IMG/VR virus record: IMGVR_UViG_3300031652_000008
Span: 1 to 47,922 of that record
DNA: 47,922 nt
Strand: one strand, 5' to 3'
Origin: a virus
The notes under the pieces were generated by a model. It did no database searches, was not told where the DNA came from, and worked only from the letters and a program-made list of their open reading frames with translations. Within the stretch, counting starts at the first letter, position 1, and every line of letters starts with the position of its first letter. The position numbers and the translations under genes are program-made. Below, piece after piece: positions 1 through 7,027 of the stretch.

Positions 1-127
1 CGGGCCTGGTATAATAACTCAATCTGGCATAAGAAGCAATTACGTGAACCAAAACAAACAATAAAACTATAATTATTGATATTTTCTTCATGACCGTGGA
101 TCTTCTGTTTTTTCTTTTACGAAATTT
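1..127. repeat. Terminal direct redundancy, left copy (contig circularises)
   Basis: Bases 1-127 are identical to 47796-47922. The RecT stop codon lies at 88-90 and the start of the next minus-strand gene overlaps it (ATGA), so the two ends join in a biologically sensible way. An overlap of exactly 127 bases is what a k-mer assembler leaves when it closes a circle. I therefore read it as an assembly overlap on a circular or circularly permuted genome rather than a true packaged terminal repeat. It also contains the first 30 codons' worth of DNA upstream of recT's end, duplicated. Confidence 0.9.
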
Positions 128-1035
128 TTAATATCCGTTGCGCTTGCGAGACCTTTTTCAGTGACTGGATCCAATTGGTTCTCTGAGAGGTATTTTATCA
201 GTTTATTAGCCCCGATGTTGTCAATAATCGGCAGTTCTCTTTCAATTGCTTCTTTTTGTTCATTCAGAAGTGTAGAATTCCTAATCAATGATTCAATGTA
301 AGTAATTGTTGAACCGGACGGGGTGAATGCCTCGTTATCCAATTGAATGGCATTATCAAGAAATTTATTGTTTCCTGAACGGGGAAGATATTTTGTTATC
401 CTTCTTAGGACGGTTTTCCGGTACATTTCGCCTTCATAATCCATCCATGTACACGTTTTTATTTTATCTGCTTCAAAAGCCTTGTATGATTCACTAACTT
501 GTTTTATTGTGCTGATTTCTTCATTGTCCATAAATTCATACTGGATATTTCCATCTGATAAATGACCAATAGAATAAACACCTATAATTTGTCCTTTTGT
601 TTTTTTGTTCACATAGTAAGGTTTATGAACAATCCGTGTTTCAATCCCTAAATCGACATCAAACAAATCACCTTCATATACTATGTTTGTTTGAATGTTC
701 TTGACTGTTCCGGTATCGGTTATCAATTTTACAAGGCCAATATAAGAGGGTTCTAAACATACCTCTATTAAATCCCCGTTCCTTCTCGGAACCAAATAAG
801 CCTCTTTTGCCGCCGGATTCAAAGTCAGGTTTATGCTTGAAAGATTTACTATTGATCTCAATAAACTTTCAGGGGTACATTTCCGAAGATATGAGTTCTT
901 TGGATTGTTCCAAATCTGGAGCGCAAATGAACATTCAGATTCAAATTTTTGGCGGGTAAATCCGAAACCCACTAATCTAGATTCAATTTTCTTAAAATAA
1001 TTTCTATTTACTTCAATTTTATTTTCTTTTCCCAT
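88..1035 (-). CDS. recT: RecT-family single-strand annealing protein
   Basis: This 315-residue protein anneals complementary single strands during phage recombination and replication. The RecT core is visible: a segment near residues 60-105 reading SSINLTLNPAAKEAYLVPRR, then a conserved LEPSYIGLVKL stretch, and near residues 195-215 a W-x-x-YEGEM-x-RKTVLRR segment followed by K-x-LP. The length fits the family. The gene ends in an ATGA overlap with the membrane-HTH gene that starts on the other side of the closing point (47886). No RecE- or YqaJ-type exonuclease was recognised beside it, although the usual partner is one. Family assignment is firm; the biological partner is unknown. Confidence 0.9.
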   Translation of the reverse strand: MGKENKIEVNRNYFKKIESRLVGFGFTRQKFESECSFALQIWNNPKNSYLRKCTPESLLRSIVNLSSINLTLNPAAKEAYLVPRRNGDLIEVCLEPSYIGLVKLITDTGTVKNIQTNIVYEGDLFDVDLGIETRIVHKPYYVNKKTKGQIIGVYSIGHLSDGNIQYEFMDNEEISTIKQVSESYKAFEADKIKTCTWMDYEGEMYRKTVLRRITKYLPRSGNNKFLDNAIQLDNEAFTPSGSTITYIESLIRNSTLLNEQKEAIERELPIIDNIGANKLIKYLSENQLDPVTEKGLASATDIKNFVKEKTEDPRS

Positions 1036-1039
1036 GATT

Positions 1040-1198
1040 TTAAGGATTTAATTGTTTTAAATATTCAATAATTTCGATATATGCCTCCATTTTTGCATCG
1101 GCATAATATTCAACGTCTTTATAGTTGCCCTCTGCTTTTAACTCTTTGACTATCTCAATCTTATTAAGATAAATCCTTATCAAGTCGTCTTTATTCAT
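1040..1198 (-). CDS. Small hypothetical protein, 52 residues
   Basis: The reading frame starts at an ATG whose last bases overlap the stop of the upstream gene (ATGA) and ends 5 bases before the RecT start codon. The product (begins MNKDDLIRIYLNKIEIVKEL) is acidic and predicted to be helical. Its tight packing between two real genes is the main reason to accept it. No family was recognised. Confidence 0.65.
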   Translation of the reverse strand: MNKDDLIRIYLNKIEIVKELKAEGNYKDVEYYADAKMEAYIEIIEYLKQLNP

Positions 1199-1356
1199 GA
1201 TTCATCATTTAGGTGTGAATTTTCAATGTTTTTTTTTAAAAACCATTCTTCAATATCCTTATCGTTTTCGTCGCTTTCTTCAAGTGACTTTTGCCAGTCT
1301 CTTTCCAGAATATCGTAATGATTCTGGACTGCTTTTAAGTAGTTAATTTCATTCAT
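1195..1356 (-). CDS. Small acidic hypothetical protein, 53 residues
   Basis: The frame is open further upstream, but I place the start at the ATG at 1356 (MNEINYLKAVQNHYDILERD), which overlaps the end of the HTH gene by 8 bases as other junctions here do. The product is acidic and helical. It is cotranscribed with the HTH gene and the 52-residue gene ahead of recT. Function unknown. Confidence 0.65.
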   Translation of the reverse strand: MNEINYLKAVQNHYDILERDWQKSLEESDENDKDIEEWFLKKNIENSHLNDES

Positions 1357-1549
1357 TTTCTTCAAGTTTGAAAATTTCTGAAATTGAAAGGTCAAAGGCC
1401 CGTGCAATTTTCAGGGCCACGTCAATAGGGGGGGTAGCGTCCCCTAGTTCATATAAGGAAATACTTTGCCGAGTTACCCCCGCTTTTTCGGCCAAATCCT
1501 GTTGAGACATGCCGAGATTTTTTCTAAGTTCTTTTATCCTGTTTTTCAT
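1349..1549 (-). CDS. XRE/Cro-type helix-turn-helix regulator
   Basis: This 66-residue protein is a single HTH_3 domain. Residues 14-35 (MSQQDLAEKAGVTRQSISLYEL) form the helix-turn-helix, followed by the usual tail (PPIDVALKIARAFDLSISEIF). It is close to small transcriptional repressors in which one domain binds operator DNA as a dimer. It sits in the early block ahead of recT and is the only classical phage regulator recognised. No divergently transcribed partner and no integrase were seen, so it is more likely a Cro-like switch than part of a full lysogeny module. Confidence 0.88.
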   Translation of the reverse strand: MKNRIKELRKNLGMSQQDLAEKAGVTRQSISLYELGDATPPIDVALKIARAFDLSISEIFKLEENE

Positions 1550-1607
1550 GATTTTAATTTTTTTTTCCTACTTTTTTAACGGGTTTTCGGTACCCCCCCT
1601 TTTTTTG

Positions 1608-1653
1608 AACCCTGAGAGGGAAACGATCCCTCTCTTGTTCCATAGCAGGGCTA
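1608..1653 (-). ncRNA. Structured RNA element, copy 1 (two-stem motif)
   Basis: On the minus strand a 7-bp outer stem (1647-1653 with 1608-1614 region) encloses a 5'-side internal loop containing CTATGGAACAA, a 7-bp inner stem GAGAGGG/CCCTCTC and the loop ATCGTTT. A second copy at 2246-2289 keeps the internal loop and hairpin loop but changes the stems in a compensatory way. The element starts inside the stop codon of the upstream gene and precedes the HTH gene. No long U-run follows, so it is not an ordinary terminator. Confidence 0.6.
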
Positions 1654-1851
1654 AAATAATCTCTGATAAGTATCAGAGTTGTAAAATTCAGCAGTGATTG
1701 CATAATTTACATCTTTGAATTTTATTGTTACGTTCTGGCAATCATCAAATCTGCCATCTTTTACACCTTTGCGGAATTCGTTTTTCGCTGCTCTTATTTC
1801 TCTAGCTGAATTGCCTGAGTGTGCTTCTATTATTTTGTATTTTCTTTTCAT
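1651..1851 (-). CDS. Small basic hypothetical protein, 66 residues
   Basis: This begins MKRKYKIIEAHSGNSAREIR and contains an alternating basic/acidic pattern ending with a beta-like segment. It has a leader (1852-1892) that shares its last ~40 bases with the leaders of two other early genes. Its stop codon forms the start of the structured RNA element at 1608-1653. The family was not recognised. Confidence 0.7.
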   Translation of the reverse strand: MKRKYKIIEAHSGNSAREIRAAKNEFRKGVKDGRFDDCQNVTIKFKDVNYAITAEFYNSDTYQRLF

Positions 1852-1918
1852 TACTTTGTTTATTAGATTAATACTTCAATAAAGCACGGTTACTGGCCGC
1901 GTGCTGTTCAGGTGGAAA

Positions 1919-2131
1919 TTAAAAATATTTAGCTATCAACTCTTCAATTAAACCGCTCTCGTCTCCCCACTTGTTATGTCTTTTATCCTTGAACATACGA
2001 CATGCTAATTCTATAAATTTAACATCATTCCATTTCAAGGAAGCGTAAATTGCGCGGGCAAGAGTTCCGGCATCGCTTCTATCGAAACCTATTTTCATGA
2101 TCTCTGTTGTTAATTGAACTGCACTTTTCAT
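1919..2131 (-). CDS. Small hypothetical protein, 70 residues
   Basis: This begins MKSAVQLTTEIMKIGFDRSD and is mostly helical and mildly charged. It follows its own promoter (2160-2191) and a conserved leader. It lies in the early block with other one-domain proteins of the size expected for host-takeover functions, but nothing in the sequence identifies its role. Confidence 0.7.
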   Translation of the reverse strand: MKSAVQLTTEIMKIGFDRSDAGTLARAIYASLKWNDVKFIELACRMFKDKRHNKWGDESGLIEELIAKYF

Positions 2132-2159
2132 GACTTTGCTTATTAGATTATTACTTCAA

Positions 2160-2191
2160 TAAAGATCGGTATAATAATTGGATTCTGCAAA
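2160..2191 (-). promoter_or_regulatory. Bacteroidota-type promoter (early)
   Basis: Read on the minus strand: TTTG at 2191-2188, exactly 20 bases, then GATCTTTA at 2167-2160. The same arrangement with TATCTTTA lies ahead of the 51-residue gene at 3097-3128, and the two share much of the surrounding sequence (GCAAATATATTTAACATTATTTT on the plus strand, slightly trimmed here). It drives the 70-residue gene and probably the genes after it. Confidence 0.6.
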
Positions 2192-2245
2192 TATATTTAA
2201 CATTATTTTAGACTGTTTTGCTAATTTATACTCAATCTAAATAAG

Positions 2246-2289
2246 AACCCTGCCCGGTAACGATCCGGGTTTGCTCCATGGCAGGGTTA
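2246..2289 (-). ncRNA. Structured RNA element, copy 2 (two-stem motif)
   Basis: On the minus strand AACCCTG pairs with CAGGGTT (7 bp), enclosing a 5'-side internal loop CCATGGAGCAAA and an inner stem CCCGG/CCGGG capped by ATCGTTA. Compared with copy 1 (1608-1653), the loops are conserved while the inner stem is completely different but still paired. It starts at the stop codon of the upstream 99-residue gene and lies just ahead of the promoter at 2160-2191. Confidence 0.6.
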
Positions 2290-2586
2290 GAAAACTAAAC
2301 CGAAAATTTCCTCATTCTCAACTAATTCGCTGAAAAATAAGTCTTCATCGTCTTTTTTTATGTTTTCGGTATACTCTGAATTGTATACCTTATTTTCAAA
2401 TTCCTTTTCAGGTACAACACACACATGTATGTTGTTTGGGATGAAATTTACCTGATAGATATACCCATCATCTATTTCATTATCCCAACAAATAGATGAT
2501 TTATTCCATTCAACTGCTGTGGTGTAAATGGAAAATTCAATTTTTTCATTTTTAAAAGCCGCAATATTTTTCTCTAAATTTTTCAT
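2287..2586 (-). CDS. Hypothetical protein, 99 residues
   Basis: An acidic protein (begins MKNLEKNIAAFKNEKIEFSI) with a mixed beta/alpha appearance in the first 60 residues and a very acidic C-terminus. It lies within the early operon between the 69-residue gene and the structured RNA element. The acidic, small, early character would suit a nucleic-acid-mimic or host-protein inhibitor, but that is only inference from composition and position. Confidence 0.7.
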   Translation of the reverse strand: MKNLEKNIAAFKNEKIEFSIYTTAVEWNKSSICWDNEIDDGYIYQVNFIPNNIHVCVVPEKEFENKVYNSEYTENIKKDDEDLFFSELVENEEIFGLVF

Positions 2587-2615
2587 GATTTTTATTTAAA
2601 ATTACAAATTTTTTA

Positions 2616-2825
2616 TTAAAACAAGTAAGACTCAATCCTTGCCCACTTGTTAGACAAGTTCTTAACCCTTCTTTCAGGGTTTTCAAGAAACAGGTTATAA
2701 GCACGGTTAAAATCTTCGACAGCTTCTTTTTTTGTGAAACCGCCAAAGTCATTACCTTTGGCTTCTTTTTCAAATCTATTTACAAGAGGAATGAAACCAT
2801 TTGTTATTTCTTCTATTGTTTTCAT
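2616..2825 (-). CDS. Small hypothetical protein with ribozyme-processed leader
   Basis: The 69-residue product begins MKTIEEITNGFIPLVNRFEK and is helical, with a middle segment (KKEAVEDFNRAYNLFLENPE) typical of a short alpha-helical hairpin. The start at 2825 follows the TTTTC-ATG context seen in all early genes of this block. Its 5' leader is the 3' product of the hammerhead ribozyme at 2846-2904, which would leave 26 bases upstream of the ATG. Function unknown. Confidence 0.72.
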   Translation of the reverse strand: MKTIEEITNGFIPLVNRFEKEAKGNDFGGFTKKEAVEDFNRAYNLFLENPERRVKNLSNKWARIESYLF

Positions 2826-2845
2826 GATTTTGTTTTTTTTGGTTT

Positions 2846-2904
2846 GACAAATACCCGGTCAATAAATAATCGGGTTTCGGCTATTGAAGCCTCATCAGTT
2901 TGCC
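2846..2904 (-). ncRNA. Type I hammerhead ribozyme
   Basis: Read on the minus strand. Stem I is GGCAAA (2904-2899) with UUUGUC (2851-2846), one G-U pair. The core is CUGAUGA (2898-2892). Stem II is GGCU-UCAAU-AGCC (2891-2879). The second core segment is GAAA (2878-2875). Stem III is CCCG (2874-2871) with CGGG, closed by the A15.1-U16.1 pair, and H17 is A at 2852. Every invariant hammerhead core position is present. Predicted cleavage is between 2852 and 2851. The 5' and 3' ends both leave through stem I, which defines type I. It lies between two early genes, so it would separate their messages. Confidence 0.85.
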
Positions 2905-2912
2905 TATCCTTT

Positions 2913-3068
2913 TTAGTCTTTATAAGCTAAATGATAAGCATTAATTCTGAGGGTTAGACTTGTTTTAGGATAAAGGTTTTTAAGCCATTTAATAGCATCT
3001 AATTTTGTTATGGCATCATATCTATCTGCTAATGTTTTTGCCATTTCTACGACTATTTTTGTTTTCAT
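2913..3068 (-). CDS. First early gene, 51-residue hypothetical protein
   Basis: The product (begins MKTKIVVEMAKTLADRYDAI, ends HLAYKD) is basic and helical. The start follows a conserved leader and the promoter at 3097-3128, making this the first gene of the early transcription unit. The stop codon is 9 bases upstream of the hammerhead. No family was recognised. Confidence 0.65.
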   Translation of the reverse strand: MKTKIVVEMAKTLADRYDAITKLDAIKWLKNLYPKTSLTLRINAYHLAYKD

Positions 3069-3096
3069 GATTTTGTTTTTTTGATTATTACTTCAA

Positions 3097-3128
3097 TAAA
3101 GATACAACATAATATTCAATTCTGCAAA
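3097..3128 (-). promoter_or_regulatory. Bacteroidota-type promoter, start of the early region
   Basis: Minus strand: TTTG at 3128-3125, exactly 20 bases, then TATCTTTA at 3104-3097 (consensus TAnnTTTG, one mismatch). It lies ~30 bases ahead of the first early gene. The segment 3129-3262 upstream carries no gene I can support; it is AT-rich and is the most natural place for regulator binding between the late terminator and the early promoter. Confidence 0.65.
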
Positions 3129-3262
3129 TATATTTAACATTATTTTTATAAGCAGAAAAAGGCTAACTAGCTGTAAATCAAATAGTATTATTTAGAATCA
3201 TTTAAGATAACGATTTTTTTTAGGAAAGTATCAAAAAAGGTGTGAAAATTCTGCGTAAAATC

Positions 3263-3307
3263 AAAAAAATAGCCAACTGTTTGAAACTTCAAACAATCAG
3301 CTATTTA
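3263..3307 (-). terminator. Rho-independent terminator of the late operon
   Basis: On the minus strand a long interrupted stem (AAATAGC with GCTATTT, then TTGTTTGAA with TTCAAACA) is followed by a run of seven T. It lies just downstream of the last late gene (3319-3588) and insulates the early promoter from late transcription. Confidence 0.88.
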
Positions 3308-3318
3308 ATTTATACAAA

Positions 3319-3588
3319 CTATTTCGGCCTGATTTCTTTAATTTCGACCGGCTCGCTGTTCAAAATATACCAACTCTGGATCAAATCAATAGCCTTGCTT
3401 ATACAATTATAACAATCAAATTTTAATTGCCTCTGCGTGATATATTCAAAATTATATTGAAAACGTTGCAAAGCATTATATAAAGGTATGTTCATACGTA
3501 CCTCGTTTTTTTCTTTTAAATCCAGATCGAATTTTTCAAACAGAAATTCGATTTCTTTTATCAGGCCTTCTTGTGTCAATTTCATCAT
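3319..3588 (-). CDS. Last gene of the late operon, 89-residue hypothetical protein
   Basis: The product begins MMKLTQEGLIKEIEFLFEKF and is helical with a cluster of aromatic residues in the middle (YNALQRFQYNFEYITQRQLK). It overlaps the upstream gene and is followed by the late terminator. Its place after the tape measure suggests a tail or lysis accessory role, but no family was recognised. Confidence 0.65.
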   Translation of the reverse strand: MMKLTQEGLIKEIEFLFEKFDLDLKEKNEVRMNIPLYNALQRFQYNFEYITQRQLKFDCYNCISKAIDLIQSWYILNSEPVEIKEIRPK

Positions 3589-4247
3589 GGCGCTGGTGTC
3601 ATTAATGAATCGAAAATAGTCTTAGTGTATGCGTATGTACCGTTAAACAACGTAACAGGAACATGCGTTTCCATATCCTGTTCAGGAGTCTCAAGGCGGA
3701 TTATATGGGCCGCCGCGTTCTCGATGTCGTTTAGGTTGCGGATCACCTGCGGGGCAATTTTCAACCCGGCGCTGTTGCCGTAACCCTCAAAAGCAGAATC
3801 GCCATCATTGACAGTTTTTTTATGCTTGTTTTCAATAAAAATAAAAACACGCCCGAAAAACAGTCTTTCAAGTTGGGCCTTAGTAACATTATCATTTTTT
3901 TGGATTATAAACTCCACGAAATGCTTAAATCGTGGCGTGCCTTTTGCAAGTATCAATTCATAACCTGCATTGATACTCATATCGGGCGCCTCATAATTGT
4001 AACCCTCCACCCCTGTTTCCAGTACATAATTGCTCCAAAGTATATCGGTTACTTTTGTTATCGTTGCGGCCCTGTGGTCATCAAGGTTTATGACTACGAA
4101 GTCTTTTTCTGCCCCTGGGATTGTGCTATCGGCACAAACCTCAAGTATATCCGCGTTGACTTCGGCACATTCTGCAAAAAATATCATCCGTTTCATAAAC
4201 TCGCTTACGAGAAAATAAAACGGGTTAAATAATTTTTTTAAATTCAT
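3585..4247 (-). CDS. Virion-associated hypothetical protein, 220 residues
   Basis: The start at 4247 shares its first base with the tape-measure stop (TGATG), which supports this start over the internal Met at residue 18. The sequence is of mixed alpha/beta type without signal peptide or membrane helices. It is translationally coupled to the tape measure gene, so it is probably a tail component. No family was recognised. Confidence 0.65.
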   Translation of the reverse strand: MNLKKLFNPFYFLVSEFMKRMIFFAECAEVNADILEVCADSTIPGAEKDFVVINLDDHRAATITKVTDILWSNYVLETGVEGYNYEAPDMSINAGYELILAKGTPRFKHFVEFIIQKNDNVTKAQLERLFFGRVFIFIENKHKKTVNDGDSAFEGYGNSAGLKIAPQVIRNLNDIENAAAHIIRLETPEQDMETHVPVTLFNGTYAYTKTIFDSLMTPAP

Positions 4248-7027
4248 CAGTTTGTTTCAATTTTAATTTCGTTCATTTTGTCTTTGTTCACCTCATCAAG
4301 TTGTCTAACGATGAGAACTGGTTGCCTTACATATTGTATTTTTGTTGAATTTTGTTCTGCTCTACGTGCAATGTTTTCACTTACAATACCTCCATCATAA
4401 TAACCATTATAAGTAGGTCTTAATAAATTAACAGCTTCTTTTCCACCCATTAAATTAACGTCCTGTTGCGAAAATACAACCTCCCCCTTGTGAACTATTC
4501 CGGCAGCTTCATATTTTCCACCATCACCTGTATATCCCCCCTCGTTAAACCCTGTTATGGCTGTTGCTGCAATACCTGCCACATTTGCCCAGGCATTAAC
4601 ACGGGCAAGTGTTGACATTGTGGCTGCATACGGCGGCCCTGCAACGCCAAATGAAATAGCGCTTAATTCTGCGGCTGTCAATTGAATAGCGGCCAATTGC
4701 TGTTTTAATTTAATAAATACCTCAGCAATTGCCAATCCTTTCGATAGCAAAAAAGCTGCTTTTGCAACGATTGTACCTTCCGCCGCGAATTCTTTTGTAG
4801 CATCTAATACGGATTGTCCTGCCTTTATACGTGAATCTGCGATGTCTTGTTCAGCTTCTGCAAGTTTTCTTTTTACATATTCCTCATATTTTGCGTTTTT
4901 TTCAGCTTCTTTGACCTTTTTTTCTTCATCACTTAATATTAAGCCTGAATATTTTTCAGCAAGTGCCCTCAGTGCGATCCATTGCGCCTCTGCTAGTATT
5001 AATTCATTTGCCCGCCTTTCTGCTTTTAATTCTTCATTATCTTCTTCTGATTCAGCAAATTCCATATTTTTTTCATACAATAAATCAAATCTCTTGTTTA
5101 TTGCCAGTTCTTCTTTTTCATAATTGGAAAGCGTCAATTCTAATAGTTCATCTTCAAAGTCAGCTTTTTGTTTTTTTAGTTTTAATTCTTCATCGTTTGC
5201 TTTTTTTAATGTATCGTAATATTCTTTATCAATTTTCTTTTTTTCTTCTGTTCGTTTTTTAAGTTCAGCTATTTGTTTTTTAGTTAATTCTTTTTCTTCT
5301 TCAATTAATTGCTGGTTTAATTCTTTTGCTAACTCAGCTTTTTTAAACATCTGCTCACTATCGGATTGTAAAGATTTACTTTGCAAAGATTTAATAATTT
5401 CAATCCTTCTATTTTCGTCATCAATTAACTGTTGGTTTCCAAGTTCAGTATATGTTTTTCGTGCTTCATAAGCAGATTTTAAATCCTTTTCGAGTTCAAT
5501 GGCATTTCTACCTCTTAGTTTTTGTTCAAAATCAGAAAATTTTTTCTCTTCTTCTTTGGTTTCTTCTAATATCTGCCGTATAGATTTATATTCGTCAAAA
5601 AATTTCGTTATCGGAACTAAAGTTCTTAGTAAAGATTTCCCAAATGTCTCACTAAAAGTCAATTCGCCTTCATTTATCAACGTCAATATCCTTAAAATAT
5701 CAGTCCATGATTGAACTAAATTTCTGGCAAATTCTGAGTAAGCTCCTGATCCTTCATTCAGCGAAAGCGTGAACCCTTCTTGTGCTGATTTTGCCTGGTC
5801 AATATCTCCAGACAGTGTGTCACGCATTATTAAAGCCATTTTTTCAGCAGCCCCGGCGGCGTTTTCGTATGCTATTGTATTTTGATTTAATACTTTTTCA
5901 TTTTCAGCTAATACAATCAATGAAGCTGCAGCCCTTTGTTTTACCAATTGTGTTGCTAATCCGAGTTTATCAGTCGAGTTGGCAACCATTTTATAAGCCT
6001 CATCAAGACTTATTCCCTGCTTATTTAATTGAATTAATATATTTCTTAAATCTGTACCTGCTTTACTTGCATCTATTCCCCTGTCGACTAATAATCCCAG
6101 CGCGGCGGCTGTATATTCAACACTATGACCCGTGACAGAAGCGGCTACCTGGGCGTTTGCCATTGATGTTTTCCACTTTTCCATATCAAGGGCGGAATTG
6201 GTAAAACTGGCAGCCATCACATCGACTACCCTTTGTGAATCCCGCGCCTGGAGATTAAAACCTCTTATTGTTGAAGCCGCTACGATAGCAGCCTCGCCAA
6301 GATCGGATTTTGTCGCTTCGGCAAGCAATAAAATCGACTCTGATGAATCAATAATCTGTTTTGAAGAAAATCCTAATTTCCCAAGTTCAACTTCCAGTTC
6401 CCCGACTTGTGACGCCGTGAATTTCGTAGATGCACCAAGATCAAGGGCTATTTTTTTTAATTTTAGAAAATCTTCATTTGTGGCTTTTGTAATTGCCCTG
6501 ACAGTTGCCATCTGTAATTCAAAGTCTTTGGTGGTTTTTAACATACCGCCAAAAACACGGATCAGACCTGACGCCCCTGCAAGAATGCCCATTGTTTTCA
6601 TCCACATGGAATTCAAACCCTGGAAAGCAGATTTATAATTTCCCACGTTCCTCCCGGCCCGGCCTGTTGTCATTTCCAACTGGCGGACTTCTTTTTCAAG
6701 GACATTAATAGAAGATTTTAACTTCCCCCCGACTGAGATATTTTCACGTTCTTCTTTTGATAGCCTGTCCCATTGATATTTAGCCTTAGCAAGCTGGGCC
6801 TGCATCTGCTTTAAGGAGCCGTTTTTTTCTTTGTCGATTGCAACATTAAGTTTTAAAAGCTGGTTTTGTGATTTAAGTTTATGGTTAAGTTCGGCATACT
6901 GCTTTTCCTCCTCCTGGGTGAGTCCCTTGTTTTCTTTGCGGGCTTCACGGAGCTTGTTTATTTCCGCTTTTAAAGCAGTTATGTCTTTGATATTCGTTTG
7001 AATATCTATTATTATTTTTTCTGTCAT
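4247..7027 (-). CDS. Phage tail tape measure protein
   Basis: This 926-residue protein sets tail length and occupies the tail lumen. The N-terminal ~130 residues are coiled coil. A small hydrophobic stretch is followed by the TIGR01760-type tape-measure core around residues 165-330 (motifs such as GASTKFTASQVGELEVELGK, then AATIRGF-like and ALDMEKWKTSMANAQ). A long charged coiled coil spans residues ~480-750 (KEEEKKFSDFEQKL and repeats of K/E), and an Ala/Gly-rich hydrophobic segment at ~770-840 is typical of tape-measure C-termini. The gene lies near the end of the late operon, after the fibre genes, which is not the usual order. The length suggests a tail of moderate length. Confidence 0.9.
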   Translation of the reverse strand: MTEKIIIDIQTNIKDITALKAEINKLREARKENKGLTQEEEKQYAELNHKLKSQNQLLKLNVAIDKEKNGSLKQMQAQLAKAKYQWDRLSKEERENISVGGKLKSSINVLEKEVRQLEMTTGRAGRNVGNYKSAFQGLNSMWMKTMGILAGASGLIRVFGGMLKTTKDFELQMATVRAITKATNEDFLKLKKIALDLGASTKFTASQVGELEVELGKLGFSSKQIIDSSESILLLAEATKSDLGEAAIVAASTIRGFNLQARDSQRVVDVMAASFTNSALDMEKWKTSMANAQVAASVTGHSVEYTAAALGLLVDRGIDASKAGTDLRNILIQLNKQGISLDEAYKMVANSTDKLGLATQLVKQRAAASLIVLAENEKVLNQNTIAYENAAGAAEKMALIMRDTLSGDIDQAKSAQEGFTLSLNEGSGAYSEFARNLVQSWTDILRILTLINEGELTFSETFGKSLLRTLVPITKFFDEYKSIRQILEETKEEEKKFSDFEQKLRGRNAIELEKDLKSAYEARKTYTELGNQQLIDDENRRIEIIKSLQSKSLQSDSEQMFKKAELAKELNQQLIEEEKELTKKQIAELKKRTEEKKKIDKEYYDTLKKANDEELKLKKQKADFEDELLELTLSNYEKEELAINKRFDLLYEKNMEFAESEEDNEELKAERRANELILAEAQWIALRALAEKYSGLILSDEEKKVKEAEKNAKYEEYVKRKLAEAEQDIADSRIKAGQSVLDATKEFAAEGTIVAKAAFLLSKGLAIAEVFIKLKQQLAAIQLTAAELSAISFGVAGPPYAATMSTLARVNAWANVAGIAATAITGFNEGGYTGDGGKYEAAGIVHKGEVVFSQQDVNLMGGKEAVNLLRPTYNGYYDGGIVSENIARRAEQNSTKIQYVRQPVLIVRQLDEVNKDKMNEIKIETN

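Noticed and set aside
1-127. Packaged direct terminal repeat or prophage attachment sites
   Set aside because: The length of exactly 127 is typical for k-mer overlap on a closed circle, the repeat cuts through genes at both ends, and no integrase was found. Physical ends would need a separate test.
1509-1697. Plus-strand frame of 62 codons over the early structured RNA
   Set aside because: It covers parts of two minus-strand genes and the intergenic RNA element, and its product is an unlikely hydrophobic chain.
2552-2773. Minus-strand frame of 73 codons overlapping two early genes
   Set aside because: It overlaps the 69- and 99-residue genes in a different frame; both of these have the conserved leader and start context.
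4230-4260. Another CTGATGA at the tape measure stop
   Set aside because: This is the TGATG coding overlap between two genes. The GAAA element and stems are absent.
3571-6708. Long plus-strand reading frames over the tape measure and neighbours
   Set aside because: They are antisense shadows of strong minus-strand genes, with odd amino acid composition (Ser/Phe/Leu-rich), and no plus-strand promoter precedes them.
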